Assembly: GCF_013363995.1 (NCBI RefSeq)
Contig: NZ_JABWGO010000003.1
Location: 1 to 64,000, forward strand
Source: Nonomuraea rhodomycinica
Lineage (GTDB): Bacteria > Actinomycetota > Actinomycetes > Streptosporangiales > Streptosporangiaceae
DNA: 64,000 nt
Reading direction: 5' to 3'
Shown: one piece after another, positions 47,910 to 56,243 of the stretch
How positions within the stretch are numbered: the first letter of the stretch is position 1
Layout: the number at the start of each line of letters is the position of its first letter
Made by a program: the position numbers and the translations under genes
Notes under the pieces: model-generated
The model's input: the letters and a program-made list of their open reading frames with translations, nothing else
Database searches by the model: none
Told to the model about the DNA's origin: nothing

Positions 47910-48140
47910 GTGGTAATCGGAATCTCCATCGCCCTCATCCTGGCGAGCTGTCTCATGGTCCTGCTGGTGCTGCTCCACAAGGGCAAGGGTGGCGGTCTGT
48001 CCGACATGTTCGGCGGAGGTTTCTCGTCGAGCTTCGGCGGCTCGTCCGTGGTGGAGCGCAACCTTGACCGGCTGACGGTCATCACGGGCGTGATCTGGTT
48101 CGTCTGCATCATCGCGCTGGGCCTCCTGCTGAAGCCCTGA
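47910..48140 (+). CDS. secG: Preprotein translocase subunit SecG
   Basis: This 76-residue protein has two transmembrane helices (GISIALILASCLMVLLVLLH and VITGVIWFVCIIALGLLL) and the glycine-rich loop GGGLSDMFGGGFSSSFGGSS between them, diagnostic of SecG in actinomycetes. It assists SecYE in secretion. GTG start with GAAGGA ~11 bases upstream. Confidence 0.96.
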   Translation: MVIGISIALILASCLMVLLVLLHKGKGGGLSDMFGGGFSSSFGGSSVVERNLDRLTVITGVIWFVCIIALGLLLKP

Positions 48141-48206
48141 GCGTTTGGCGCGTGACAGTGATTCTCCCCCCGTGTCTCGCGGGGCGATCGAGCGAGGAGT
48201 TCATCC

Positions 48207-48551
48207 GTGGGTAGTGGCAACGCGATCCGTGGCAGCCGTGTCGGCGCCGGCCCGATGGGGGAGGCCGAGCGCGGCGAGGCAGCTCCGAGAGTGCGGGTCT
48301 CGTTCTGGTGCGCGAACATGCACGAGACGCGCCCCAGCTTCGCCAGTGACGCGGCGGTCCCCGAGATGTGGGACTGCCCGCGCTGCGGCCTCCCGGCAGG
48401 ACAGGACGAGCAGGCCCCGCCTGCCCCGCCCAAGAACGAGCCGTACAAGACGCACCTGGCCTACGTGAAGGAGCGCAGGAGCGACAAGGACGGCAAGGCC
48501 ATCCTCGAGGAGGCGCTCGAGCGCCTGCGCAACAACAGGTCCCCCTGGTAG
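48207..48551 (+). CDS. rbpA: RNA polymerase-binding protein RbpA
   Basis: This 114-residue protein has an N-terminal GSGNAIRGSRVGAGPMGEAE, a zinc-binding core (CANMHE and CPRCG) and a C-terminal sigma-interaction helix (DKDGKAILEEALERLRNNR), as in RbpA of Streptomyces and mycobacteria, which stabilises the sigma-A/HrdB open complex. Start: GTG 48207 with GAGGAG ~10 bases upstream. RbpA affects rifampicin sensitivity in some species. Confidence 0.97.
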   Translation: MGSGNAIRGSRVGAGPMGEAERGEAAPRVRVSFWCANMHETRPSFASDAAVPEMWDCPRCGLPAGQDEQAPPAPPKNEPYKTHLAYVKERRSDKDGKAILEEALERLRNNRSPW

Positions 48552-48612
48552 GTCCCGTTCCGGCGCGAGCCGGACGGGCGGCGGGACATCACGTCCGCGC
48601 GGCATGACGTGC

Positions 48613-48650
48613 CGCGAAGGGCCCCGGCGATGACGCCGGGGCCCTTCGCG
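48613..48650 (+). terminator. Strong hairpin after rbpA
   Basis: Sixteen pairs form between CGCGAAGGGCCCCGGC (48613-48628) and its complement (48635-48650); one more pair, G48629-C48634, gives a 17-bp stem with a 4-base loop. It lies 62 bases after rbpA. No T-run, but in actinomycetes such hairpins often suffice. Confidence 0.8.
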
Positions 48651-48690
48651 TCGGGTACGCCCCTGCGGCGGACGTCCGGGGTACGGGCGG

Positions 48691-48788
48691 CCGGTCTGCG
48701 CGCGGGCCGCTGGTACACCGAGCCGGTCTCCGCGCACGCCTGCTGGTGCGCCGAGCCGGTCTAGGCGCCGGCCCGCTGGTACACCGGC
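48691..48788. repeat. Three-copy 32-33-bp repeat derived from the amidohydrolase 3' end
   Basis: Three units starting CCGGTCT and containing a CGCTGGTACACCG or TGCTGGTGCGCCG core lie next to each other. The third includes the stop codon and final codons (VYQRAGA) of the minus-strand amidohydrolase. The other two therefore appear to be duplications of that gene's end. Confidence 0.75.
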
Positions 48789-50374
48789 TCGCCGTCCACG
48801 AAGGTCAGCGTCACCCGGGTCGTCCAGATCTCCCCGGCGGGCAGCGCGAACGGGTCACGGTCCAGCACGACGAGGTCCGCCGGGCGGCCCGGCTCGATCA
48901 CGCCGGCCGGCGAGCGGTTGATCCACGCCGACCCGGCCGTGTACGCGGTCAGGGCGGTGGCCAGGTCGAGCCGCTGCCCCGGCAGGAACGGCGTCTGCGC
49001 GGTCGGGTACCCCGCGTGCACGGAGCCGCCCGGCTCGGTGCGGTTGACCGCCACGTGCATGCCCTGCAGCGGGTCGGCGTCCGACACCGGCCAGTCGCTG
49101 CCCGCGCAGAAGCGCGTGCCGTGCGCCAGCAGGTCGGCGAACGGGTACTGCCACGACGAGCGCGGCTCGCCGAGGTAGGGCAGGGTCAGCTCGTCCATCT
49201 GGGCGTGGTGGGTGGCCCACAGCGGCTGCAGGTTGGCGGTGACGCCGAGCCGGGCGAAGCGCGGCACGTCCGACGGCTCGATGATCTGTAGGTGCGCGAT
49301 GTGGTGCCGGTTGGCGGGGTCGGTGCCCTCGCAGCTGTCCAGCGCCTCGCGCACCGCCCGCTCGCCGATGGCGTGGAAGTGCACCTGGAAGCCGAGCCGG
49401 TCCAGCTCGGCGACGTACTCCTTGAGCTTGGCCGGGTCCACGTACGACAGGCCGGTGCCGCCGCACAGGCAGTACGGCTCCAGGGTGGCGGCGGTGAAGT
49501 TCTCGGTGATGCCGTCCTGCATGATCTTGACCGAGGTGGCGGCGAACCGGTCCAGCCCTTCGGCGGAGGCCCGGCGCTCGACCAGGTCGGCGATCTGGTC
49601 GGCGCCGCGCGTGCGGTCCCACCACAGCGCGCCGACCACGCGGGCCCGCAGCCGGCCCGAGCGGGCCGCCGACAGGTACGTGGGGAGCTGGTCGTCCGAG
49701 CCCGCGTACGAGCCGACGATCGCGTCCTGCCAGCCGGTGATGCCGAGCGAGAACAGGTGGCGCTGGGCGTCGTCGAGGGCGGCGTCCTGGTCGGCCGCGG
49801 TGGGGCGCGGCGTGAGCAGGCCGACCAGGTCCATGGCGCCCTCGTGCAGGACGCCGCTGGGCGTGCCGTCGGGGTCGCGCTCGATGCGGCCGTCGACGGG
49901 GTCGGGGGTGTCGCGGGTGATGCCGGCCAGCTCCAGGGCGCGGGTGCTGACCCAGGCGGCGTGGTGGTCGCGCTGGATGAGGTAGACCGGGCGGCCGTCG
50001 GCGTCGAGCTGGGTGCGGTGGGGGAGGCCGCCGGGGAAGGCTGACATGTCCCAGCCGCCGCCGTCGATCCACTCCTTGTCCGGATTTCTGGCGGCATAGT
50101 CGGTGATCTTCGCCTGGTACGCGTCGAGTCCGTACACCTCGGACAGGTCGCACTTCGCGCGCTCCAGCCCGGCCTGCACCGGGTGGATGTGCGCGTCGGT
50201 GAAGCCGGGCGTCAGCAGCCCGCCGTTCAGGTCCACGGTCTCGTGCGGCCCCGCCTCGCGGGCGAGGTCGCGCTCGTCGCCGACCGCGGCGATCACCCCG
50301 TCGCGTACGAGCACGGCCTCGGCGAACCCGCCCGCCGCGGTGAAGACCCGGCCGCCCCGGAACAACGTCGTCAT
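48761..50374 (-). CDS. Amidohydrolase 3 family protein (YtcJ-like)
   Basis: This 537-residue metal-dependent hydrolase starts MTTLFRGGRVFTAAGGFAEA, with the metal motif GFTDAHIHP, VKIMQDGI, an FHAIGERAVREALD motif and GSDWPVSDADPLQGM near the end. This YtcJ-like class hydrolyses N-acyl or cyclic amides; substrates are poorly defined. Stop at 48761 falls inside a repeat derived from its own 3' end. ATG 50374 is plausible. It stands alone. Confidence 0.88.
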   Translation of the reverse strand: MTTLFRGGRVFTAAGGFAEAVLVRDGVIAAVGDERDLAREAGPHETVDLNGGLLTPGFTDAHIHPVQAGLERAKCDLSEVYGLDAYQAKITDYAARNPDKEWIDGGGWDMSAFPGGLPHRTQLDADGRPVYLIQRDHHAAWVSTRALELAGITRDTPDPVDGRIERDPDGTPSGVLHEGAMDLVGLLTPRPTAADQDAALDDAQRHLFSLGITGWQDAIVGSYAGSDDQLPTYLSAARSGRLRARVVGALWWDRTRGADQIADLVERRASAEGLDRFAATSVKIMQDGITENFTAATLEPYCLCGGTGLSYVDPAKLKEYVAELDRLGFQVHFHAIGERAVREALDSCEGTDPANRHHIAHLQIIEPSDVPRFARLGVTANLQPLWATHHAQMDELTLPYLGEPRSSWQYPFADLLAHGTRFCAGSDWPVSDADPLQGMHVAVNRTEPGGSVHAGYPTAQTPFLPGQRLDLATALTAYTAGSAWINRSPAGVIEPGRPADLVVLDRDPFALPAGEIWTTRVTLTFVDGEPVYQRAGA

Positions 50375-50572
50375 CGGCCCTCTCCGCCCTTCCCGCGCCG
50401 TCCCTCGGGGTGGACGCCGTCGTTGATCCTCACGCTGATCCTCACGCTGTGAAAGTTCGCGGGGCTTAGCAAACCCGGCGAAACCGGAACATGTGCGTTC
50501 ATAGGCGCATATCTTGCTACATGAAACGCGACGTTAGCGGCCGTGTAACAGCCGCCCGGCATGCTGGTGCCC

Positions 50573-51595
50573 ATGGGATTCTTGCGCATCCGCACCACGG
50601 TGGACGAGCGGCCGGGACGGCTCGCCTCGCTGGCCGCAGCCCTGGCCGACCGGGGCGGCAACATCCTGGGCCTGAGCGTCCAGTCCGACGCCGACGGCAC
50701 GGTGGACGAGTTCGTCGCCGACATCCCCGCCCACCCCGAGACCGTGCGCGAGGCCCTGGAGGCGGCCGGCGGCCGCCGGGTCCAGGTCGTCCCGGCGACC
50801 GCGCACGAGCTGACCGACGAGCCCACCCGGGCCCTGCTGCTGGCCTCCCGGCTGCGCTCCATGCCCTGGCGGCTGCCCGAGCTGCTGGCCGAGCTGCTGC
50901 GCGCGGACGACGCCCGGTGGATCTATGGTGAGGCGGTGAGTGATCTTCCCGACCCGACCCAGCTCGTCGTGCCCGTGGCGCCGCGCCGCGCGGTCCGGCT
51001 GCGCCGAGCGGAGCTGCCGTTCACGCTGACCGAGGCGGCCCGCGCCGCCTCCTTCGCCCGGCTGGCCCAGCCGCCGGCCGAGCAGTCCGCCGCGAACCGC
51101 TCCGTGAAGCTGGCCGACGGCGTGGAGGTCGTCATCCGGCCGCTCACCTCGATCTACCGCGAGGCCGTGCGCGACCTGCACGACCGGTGCTCGCCCGAGG
51201 CGCGCCGCTTCCGCTACTTCACCTCGATGCCGGCGCTGCCGCCGCGCATGTTCGACAAGCTGTGCGACCGCAGCCGCGGCCACTCGCTCGTGGCGGGCCA
51301 CGACGGGCAGGTCGTGGCCATGGCGAACCTGATGTTCGGCTCCGATCCCGGCACCGTCGAGATGGCCTTCCTGGTCGAGGACCGCTGGCAGGGGCGCGGT
51401 CTGGGCTCGGCGCTGGCCAGGGCGCTGATCCGGGCGGCGCGCGACCTCGGGTACGCCGAGGTGCGGGCGACCATGCTGTCGGACAACGTCCGGATGCGGC
51501 GGCTCATGGCCTCGCTCGGCGCCTCGATCTCCTACACCGAGGACCCGGGGGTGCTGGAGTCGCGGCTGCCGGTGGGCGCGATGGTCTCAAGCTGA
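50573..51595 (+). CDS. ACT-domain GNAT acetyltransferase
   Basis: This 340-residue protein has residues 1-72 forming an ACT amino-acid-binding domain (LRIRTTVDERPGRLASLAAA, with the typical GGNILGLSV turn) and a C-terminal GNAT domain (~185-335; ARRFRYFTSMPALPPRMFDK, then RWQGRGLGSALARALIRAAR as the acetyl-CoA loop). ACT-GNAT lysine acetyltransferases controlled by amino acids have been described in actinobacteria (Micromonospora and Streptomyces). An N-epsilon-acetylation role is therefore a good guess. ATG 50573 is taken; no ribosome-binding site is evident. The 3' end overlaps the convergent gene by 9 bases. Confidence 0.82.
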   Translation: MGFLRIRTTVDERPGRLASLAAALADRGGNILGLSVQSDADGTVDEFVADIPAHPETVREALEAAGGRRVQVVPATAHELTDEPTRALLLASRLRSMPWRLPELLAELLRADDARWIYGEAVSDLPDPTQLVVPVAPRRAVRLRRAELPFTLTEAARAASFARLAQPPAEQSAANRSVKLADGVEVVIRPLTSIYREAVRDLHDRCSPEARRFRYFTSMPALPPRMFDKLCDRSRGHSLVAGHDGQVVAMANLMFGSDPGTVEMAFLVEDRWQGRGLGSALARALIRAARDLGYAEVRATMLSDNVRMRRLMASLGASISYTEDPGVLESRLPVGAMVSS

Positions 51596-52345
51596 CCCCG
51601 CGGCGCCCGGCTCCTCGCCGGGCTCCCTCCCGTGCTCCTCGCCGGGCCGGTCGTCGCGGGCCTGCGGGGCATCCGGCTGCGAGCGTTGCGGGGCTTCCGG
51701 GGCTTCCGGGGCTTCCGGGGCCGGCGGGGTCTCGGCGGGATGGCCGCCGCTCTCCCCGGTCGCGGGTCGCTCGGCGGGGTCGCCGGGCGGGCCCGCGATG
51801 CCGAGATGGCGTTCGATGCGCTCCAGGCTCTCCTCGATGCGCGTCAGCCGCTCGACCAGCGTCGGGCCGCTCGTGTAGTACGGCTCGGCCGGCTTGTCCC
51901 GCGGGCCGGCGGCGACCAGCGCCAGCACGCGTTCGCGCAGCCGCTCCAGCGGGACCCCGGCGTCCAGCAGGGCCTGCGCGGCGAGCCCGTCGGACTCCCG
52001 GATGAGCCCGAGCAGGATGTGCTCCGTGCCGATGTAGTTGTGGCGCAGTTGCAGCGCCTCACGCAGTGAGAGCTCCAGCACCTTCTTGGCGCGCGGCGTG
52101 AACGGGATGTGCCCCGGCGGGCCCTTGGTGCCGCGCCCCACCTGCTGCTCCACGTACCGCCGCACCGGCCCCAGCTCCACCCCGAACCCCTCCAGGGCCC
52201 GCGCCGCGACGTCGTCGCCGTCACCGGCGTGCAGGAGGCCGAGCAGGATGTGCTCGGTGCCGATGTAGTTGTGGTTCAGCATCCGCGCCTCTTCCTGGGC
52301 GAGGACGACCACTCTCCGGGCACGATCGCTGAATCGCTCGAACAC
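51587..52345 (-). CDS. Clp N-terminal domain protein without ATPase
   Basis: This 252-residue protein has two Clp-N repeats (FSDRARRVVVLAQEEARMLN and FTPRAKKVLELSLREALQLR, each followed by the conserved HNYIGTEHILLGL), a short helix and an Ala/Pro/Glu tail with 9-bp EAP repeats. It lacks the ATPase domains of ClpC, so it may be an adaptor or substrate-binding competitor. ClpC itself is not in the window. Start: GTG 52345 with GGAG 7 bases upstream. Confidence 0.85.
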   Translation of the reverse strand: MFERFSDRARRVVVLAQEEARMLNHNYIGTEHILLGLLHAGDGDDVAARALEGFGVELGPVRRYVEQQVGRGTKGPPGHIPFTPRAKKVLELSLREALQLRHNYIGTEHILLGLIRESDGLAAQALLDAGVPLERLRERVLALVAAGPRDKPAEPYYTSGPTLVERLTRIEESLERIERHLGIAGPPGDPAERPATGESGGHPAETPPAPEAPEAPEAPQRSQPDAPQARDDRPGEEHGREPGEEPGAAGSA

Positions 52346-52418
52346 GAGAGAACTCCGTTCGGCAGGCCTTGCCTCCACTATGCGCTACAAACCCGCCCAT
52401 GTGGGGTATCTCACTGGT

Positions 52419-53336
52419 GTGGATCTTGACGAGGTGGCCGACCGCCTCTATGGGCTGCCGCCGTCCGAGTTCACCGCCGCGCGCGAGGCCGAGGCCCGCG
52501 CGGCCAAGGACGCGGGCGACGCGACGCTGTCCCGCGAGATCGGGCGGCTGCGCAAGCCGACGGTCTCGGCGTGGGCCGTGAACCGGGCCGTCCGCGAGCA
52601 TCCGGACGAGCTGCGCGAGCTGCTGGAGGTGGGGGAGGAGCTGCGCCGGGCCTGGGCCGCCCACGACGCGGAGGCGCTGGCCGGGGTCGCGCGCCGGCGC
52701 GGCGCCGTGGCCGAGCGGGTCGGCCGGCTGGTCAAGGAGGACGTGGCGCTGTCGGCGGCGGCGGCGGTGGAGGTGGACCGGACGCTGGACGCCGCCGTGG
52801 TGGACGAGGGCGCGGCGGCCGAGGTACGGCGGGGCCATCTGGTGCGGCCCCTGGAGTACAGCGGCTTCGCCCCGGCTCCCGCGCCGACGTCCGCCCCGTC
52901 CCCGTCCCCGCCGTCGGCGTCGGGGGCGGAGCCGCGGACGGGGGAGGGATCGCGGGCGGCGCCGGCCCGGACGGCGCGGAGGGCCGGGGCGCCGGCGGAG
53001 GAGCCGGGGGGCCGGGCGGCGCGGAAGGCGGCGGAGGAGCCGGGGGGCCGGGCGGCGCGGAAGGCGGCGGCCGAGGAGCGGGCCAGGCGCGAGGCCGAGG
53101 CGCGTGCCGCCCGTGAGGCCCGCCGGGCCCAGGAGCGCGTGGATGCCGAGGCCGCCTACCTCGAGTGGCGCGAGGCGCTGACGGAGGCCGTGCGCGAGCA
53201 CGACAAGCGCGCGGAGAAGGTGGCACGGCTGGAGCGCAAGCTCACCAAGGCGCGCGCGAAGCTGCGGGAGAGTGAGCAGCGCCTGGAGGTGGCCCGCCGC
53301 GAGGAACGCCACGCCCGCCACCGCCTGGAGGGCTAG
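52419..53336 (+). CDS. Uncharacterised coiled-coil protein
   Basis: This ~305-residue protein starts VDLDEVADRLYGLPPSEFTA and has AREAEARAAKDAGDATLSRE and RKPTVSAWAVNRAV, a conserved actinobacterial N-terminal block. A middle Pro/Ala/Ser region holds a tandem repeat (two copies of EEPGGRAARKAA, 52997-53080), then a coiled coil (~235-305, ARREAEARAAREARRAQERV). The function is unknown. Start ambiguous: GTG 52419 fits the usual N-terminus (VDLDEVADxLYGLP), while ATG 52380 and GTG 52401 are in the same frame. It is divergent to the Clp-N gene. Confidence 0.65.
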   Translation: MDLDEVADRLYGLPPSEFTAAREAEARAAKDAGDATLSREIGRLRKPTVSAWAVNRAVREHPDELRELLEVGEELRRAWAAHDAEALAGVARRRGAVAERVGRLVKEDVALSAAAAVEVDRTLDAAVVDEGAAAEVRRGHLVRPLEYSGFAPAPAPTSAPSPSPPSASGAEPRTGEGSRAAPARTARRAGAPAEEPGGRAARKAAEEPGGRAARKAAAEERARREAEARAAREARRAQERVDAEAAYLEWREALTEAVREHDKRAEKVARLERKLTKARAKLRESEQRLEVARREERHARHRLEG

Positions 53337-53460
53337 CGCCGCCCCGGGGCCGCGCGGGCGCCGCCGGGTCTCGTTCGGGCGCCGCCGGGTCTCCTGCGGG
53401 CCTCACAGGGCATCGCGTGGGCGTCACAGGGCGTCGCGCGAGCGGCTCGGGACGGCTATG

Positions 53461-53483
53461 GTGTACGAAACCGTTCCGTACAC
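53461..53483. promoter_or_regulatory. Palindromic operator upstream of the SDR-tetR pair
   Basis: A 23-bp palindrome has arms GTGTACG (53461-53467) and CGTACAC (53477-53483); 10 of 11 symmetrical pairs match. It lies 21 bases before the SDR start, in the promoter region. Size and symmetry fit a TetR-family operator, and a TetR gene (54460) is the second gene of the unit, so self-control of the pair is likely. Confidence 0.75.
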
Positions 53484-53504
53484 TTGGACATCACAGGAGT
53501 GGCG

Positions 53505-54374
53505 ATGACCACCTGGACCCCCGACGACATGCCGCGCCTGGACGGCCGCACCGCGATCGTCACCGGCGCCAACAGCGGCATCGGCCTGCCCACCGCGCTG
53601 GAGCTGGCCCGGCACGGCGCGCGCGTGATCGTGGCCGCGCGCTCCGACGCCAAGGGCGCGGAGGCCGTGGCGGCGATCCGGCGGGCCGTCCCCGCCGCCC
53701 GCGCCGAGCACGCCCGGCTGGACCTCGCCGACCTGGCCTCCGTGCGCGCGTTCGCCGAGGGCGTGGACGAGGTGGACCTGCTGGTCAACAACGCCGGCGT
53801 CGGCATGAAGGCGCGCAGCCTGACGAAGGACGGGTTCGAGCTGCAGTTCGGCACCAACCACCTGGGCCACTTCGCGCTGACCGGGCTGCTCCTGCCCAAG
53901 CTGCTCGCCCGCCCGGGGGCGCGCGTGGTGACCGTCTCCAGCGACGCCCACGCCCGCGGCCGGCTCGACTTCGACGACCTCACCCTGGAGCGCGGCTACG
54001 GCCGGATGAGCGCCTACGGCCGCTCCAAGCTGGCGAACCTGCTGTTCACCCTGGAGCTCCAGCGGCGCGCTGAGCGGGCCCAGGCCGACCTCAAGAGCGT
54101 GGCCACGCATCCGGGGGCCACCGCCACGAACATCGTCAAGGTGGGGCCGCTCAAGCCCCTCATTGCGCTGTTCCTGCTGAGCCCCGAGACCGGCGCGCTG
54201 CCGTCCCTGTACGCCGCCACCTCGCCGGACATCCGCGGCGGCGAGTTCGTCGGCCCGAAGCTGCGCCTGCTCACCCCGTCCGCCGACGCCCGCTCCGAGG
54301 AGCTGGCCGCGCGCCTCTGGGACGTGTCCACCGAGCTCACCGGCGTACGATTCGAACGGATCGCCGTACGGTGA
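53505..54374 (+). CDS. Short-chain dehydrogenase/reductase
   Basis: This 289-residue SDR has an N-terminal Rossmann motif TGANSGIGLPTALELA, the NNAGVG motif and Ser..Tyr..Lys (VTVSSD and SAYGRSKLAN) catalytic triad. The order and length resemble the retinol-dehydrogenase/protochlorophyllide-like class using NADP (ARSDAKG). The substrate is unknown. ATG 53505 with GGAG 6 bases upstream. It is preceded by the palindrome and followed by tetR. Confidence 0.88.
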   Translation: MTTWTPDDMPRLDGRTAIVTGANSGIGLPTALELARHGARVIVAARSDAKGAEAVAAIRRAVPAARAEHARLDLADLASVRAFAEGVDEVDLLVNNAGVGMKARSLTKDGFELQFGTNHLGHFALTGLLLPKLLARPGARVVTVSSDAHARGRLDFDDLTLERGYGRMSAYGRSKLANLLFTLELQRRAERAQADLKSVATHPGATATNIVKVGPLKPLIALFLLSPETGALPSLYAATSPDIRGGEFVGPKLRLLTPSADARSEELAARLWDVSTELTGVRFERIAVR

Positions 54375-54459
54375 CGCACCGGCGGGCACCCGGCGACCCC
54401 GTGACGAGCTGACCACCATCGCCGGGCGGACCCGCCGGGCAGGACCGGAGGACGTGGAC

Positions 54460-55050
54460 GTGGCCCCACTCGACCCCGTGCGCGAGAGGGCCATCCTCGA
54501 CGCCACGCTGGAACTGCTGTCGGAGATGGGCTACGACCGGATGTCGGTCGACCAGATCGCCAAGCGCGCCCGGGCCAGCAAGGCGACGATCTACCGCCGC
54601 TGGGCGGGCAAGCCCGAGCTGGTCGTGGACGTCATCTGCAACCGCTTCGACATGGACACGCCCCGCCCGCGCGACACCGGCTCCCTCCGGGGCGACCTGG
54701 CCGAGCTGGTCAGGGAGCTGTGCGGGACGGCCGAGCGCAAGCACACGCTCATCATGGGCCTGTCCTCGACGCTGGTGTCGAACCAGGAGCTGGCCAGGGC
54801 GCTGCGCGCGCACATGCCCAGCCGCGACCTCAGCGGGGTGGAGGCGCTGCTGGAGCGGGCCGGCGGGCGCGGCGAGCCGGCGAGGAGCGCGGACACCGCC
54901 CGGCTCGCCGCCGTCGCCGAGGCCCTCGTGTGGCATCGGCTGATCTTCGTCGGGCCGCCGCTGGACGACGCCTTCGTGGCGGAGGCGGCCGACGACGTGC
55001 TGCTGCCGCTGGTGCGGGCCTGGGCCGAGGCCCCATCCGGCCGAAGCTGA
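54460..55050 (+). CDS. TetR-family transcriptional regulator
   Basis: This 196-residue regulator has an N-terminal HTH (LDATLELLSEMGYDRMSVDQ, IAKRARASKATIYRRWAGKP) and a C-terminal ligand-binding domain. It likely binds the palindrome at 53461-53483 and represses the SDR gene and itself. Start: GTG 54460 with GGAGG eight bases upstream; GTG 54454 is too close to it. The ligand is unknown. Confidence 0.88.
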   Translation: MAPLDPVRERAILDATLELLSEMGYDRMSVDQIAKRARASKATIYRRWAGKPELVVDVICNRFDMDTPRPRDTGSLRGDLAELVRELCGTAERKHTLIMGLSSTLVSNQELARALRAHMPSRDLSGVEALLERAGGRGEPARSADTARLAAVAEALVWHRLIFVGPPLDDAFVAEAADDVLLPLVRAWAEAPSGRS

Positions 55051-55084
55051 CAGCTTTGTGTGAGATTCGGCCGCCAAAGCTGTC
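55049..55084. terminator. Perfect inverted repeat between tetR and the deaminase gene
   Basis: GACAGCTTTG (55049-55058) and CAAAGCTGTC (55075-55084) are perfect 10-bp complements with a 16-base spacer, directly after the tetR stop. As a hairpin it could end tetR transcription; as a DNA site it could bind a regulator of the next gene. Confidence 0.6.
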
Positions 55085-55117
55085 CGTACGAGAGGAGAGC
55101 GGCCTAAGGTCGTCGCC

Positions 55118-56191
55118 ATGACGACCGACGCCACCATCCCGGCCCGGGCGGACGCCTCCTCAGGCGACGCCGCCCTCGACGCGTTCATCGACGCCCTGCC
55201 CAAGGTCGAGCTGCACGTCCACCTCATCGGCTCCGCGTCCGTCCCCACGGTCCTGGAGCTGGCCCGCCGCCACCCCGGCGGCGGCGTGCCGACGTCGGAG
55301 GAGGAGCTGCGCGCCTTCTACCGGTTCACCGACTTCCCGCACTTCGCCCGGGTCTACAAGGCCGTCAACGCGCTGGTGCGCGAACCGGAGGACGTCGCCA
55401 CCCTGGTGCTCGGGCTGGCCCGCGACCTGGCCGCGCAGGGCGCCCGGTACGCCGAGCTCCAGGTCACCCCGTACGCCCACCACATCGTCGGGATGCCGCG
55501 GCGCAAGGTCACCGAGGCCCTCGACCTGGCCGCCCGCCGCGCGCCGGAGGAGTTCGGCGTGGAGATGGCCTACATCTTCGACATCCCGGGCGAGTACGGC
55601 GTCGAGGCGGCGGAGATCACCGTGGCCCACGCGCTGGAGGAACCTCCCGCGGCGTTGGTAGGTTTCGGCATCGGGGGCATCGAGCAGGAGCGCGTCCACT
55701 ACCGCGACGCCTACCGCGACGCGTTCACCGCCGCCCGCAACGCCGGCCTGCACAGCGTCCCGCACGGCGGCGAGATGACCGGGCCGGAGACGATCTGGGA
55801 GGTCGTCGAGGCGTACGGCGCCGAGCGCATCGGCCACGGCATCGCCTGCCTGGGGGACGAGCGGCTCGTCGCCCACCTGCGCGAGACGCGGCTGCCGCTC
55901 GACGTCTGCCCCACCTCCAACGTCTGCACGGGGCAGGTGGCCCGCATCGAGGACCACCCGCTGCCGCGCCTGCTGGAGGAGGGGCTGTTCGTGACGCTCA
56001 ACACCGACGACCCGCCCATGTTCGACACCACGCTGAACGGGGAGTACCGCACCGCGGCCCGGGTCTTCGGCCTCGGCCGGCGCGAGCTGGCCGACCTGGC
56101 CCGCAACGGCGTGAGCGCCTCCTACCTCCCCGCCGAGCGCAAGCGGGCGCTCCTGGCCGAGATCGACGCGCTGGAGACGGCCACCGCCTGA
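55118..56191 (+). CDS. add: Adenosine/6-aminodeoxyfutalosine deaminase family
   Basis: This 357-residue enzyme has the amidohydrolase fold: HVHLIGSAS replaces the usual HxHLDG of adenosine deaminases, HGGE (catalytic Glu) replaces HAGE, and SERIGHG (GAERIGHGI), CPTSN and NTDDP follow. HVHLxGSAS is how I remember the actinomycete 6-aminodeoxyfutalosine deaminases of the futalosine menaquinone pathway; ordinary adenosine deaminase activity cannot be excluded. ATG 55118 is preceded by a TAAGGT, either a weak ribosome-binding site or a -10 of a leaderless mRNA. Confidence 0.75.
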   Translation: MTTDATIPARADASSGDAALDAFIDALPKVELHVHLIGSASVPTVLELARRHPGGGVPTSEEELRAFYRFTDFPHFARVYKAVNALVREPEDVATLVLGLARDLAAQGARYAELQVTPYAHHIVGMPRRKVTEALDLAARRAPEEFGVEMAYIFDIPGEYGVEAAEITVAHALEEPPAALVGFGIGGIEQERVHYRDAYRDAFTAARNAGLHSVPHGGEMTGPETIWEVVEAYGAERIGHGIACLGDERLVAHLRETRLPLDVCPTSNVCTGQVARIEDHPLPRLLEEGLFVTLNTDDPPMFDTTLNGEYRTAARVFGLGRRELADLARNGVSASYLPAERKRALLAEIDALETATA

Positions 56192-56243
56192 ACGGCCCGA
56201 CGACCGCCGAGGGCCTACCGCTCACGCCTGACGCTCGGAGGGG

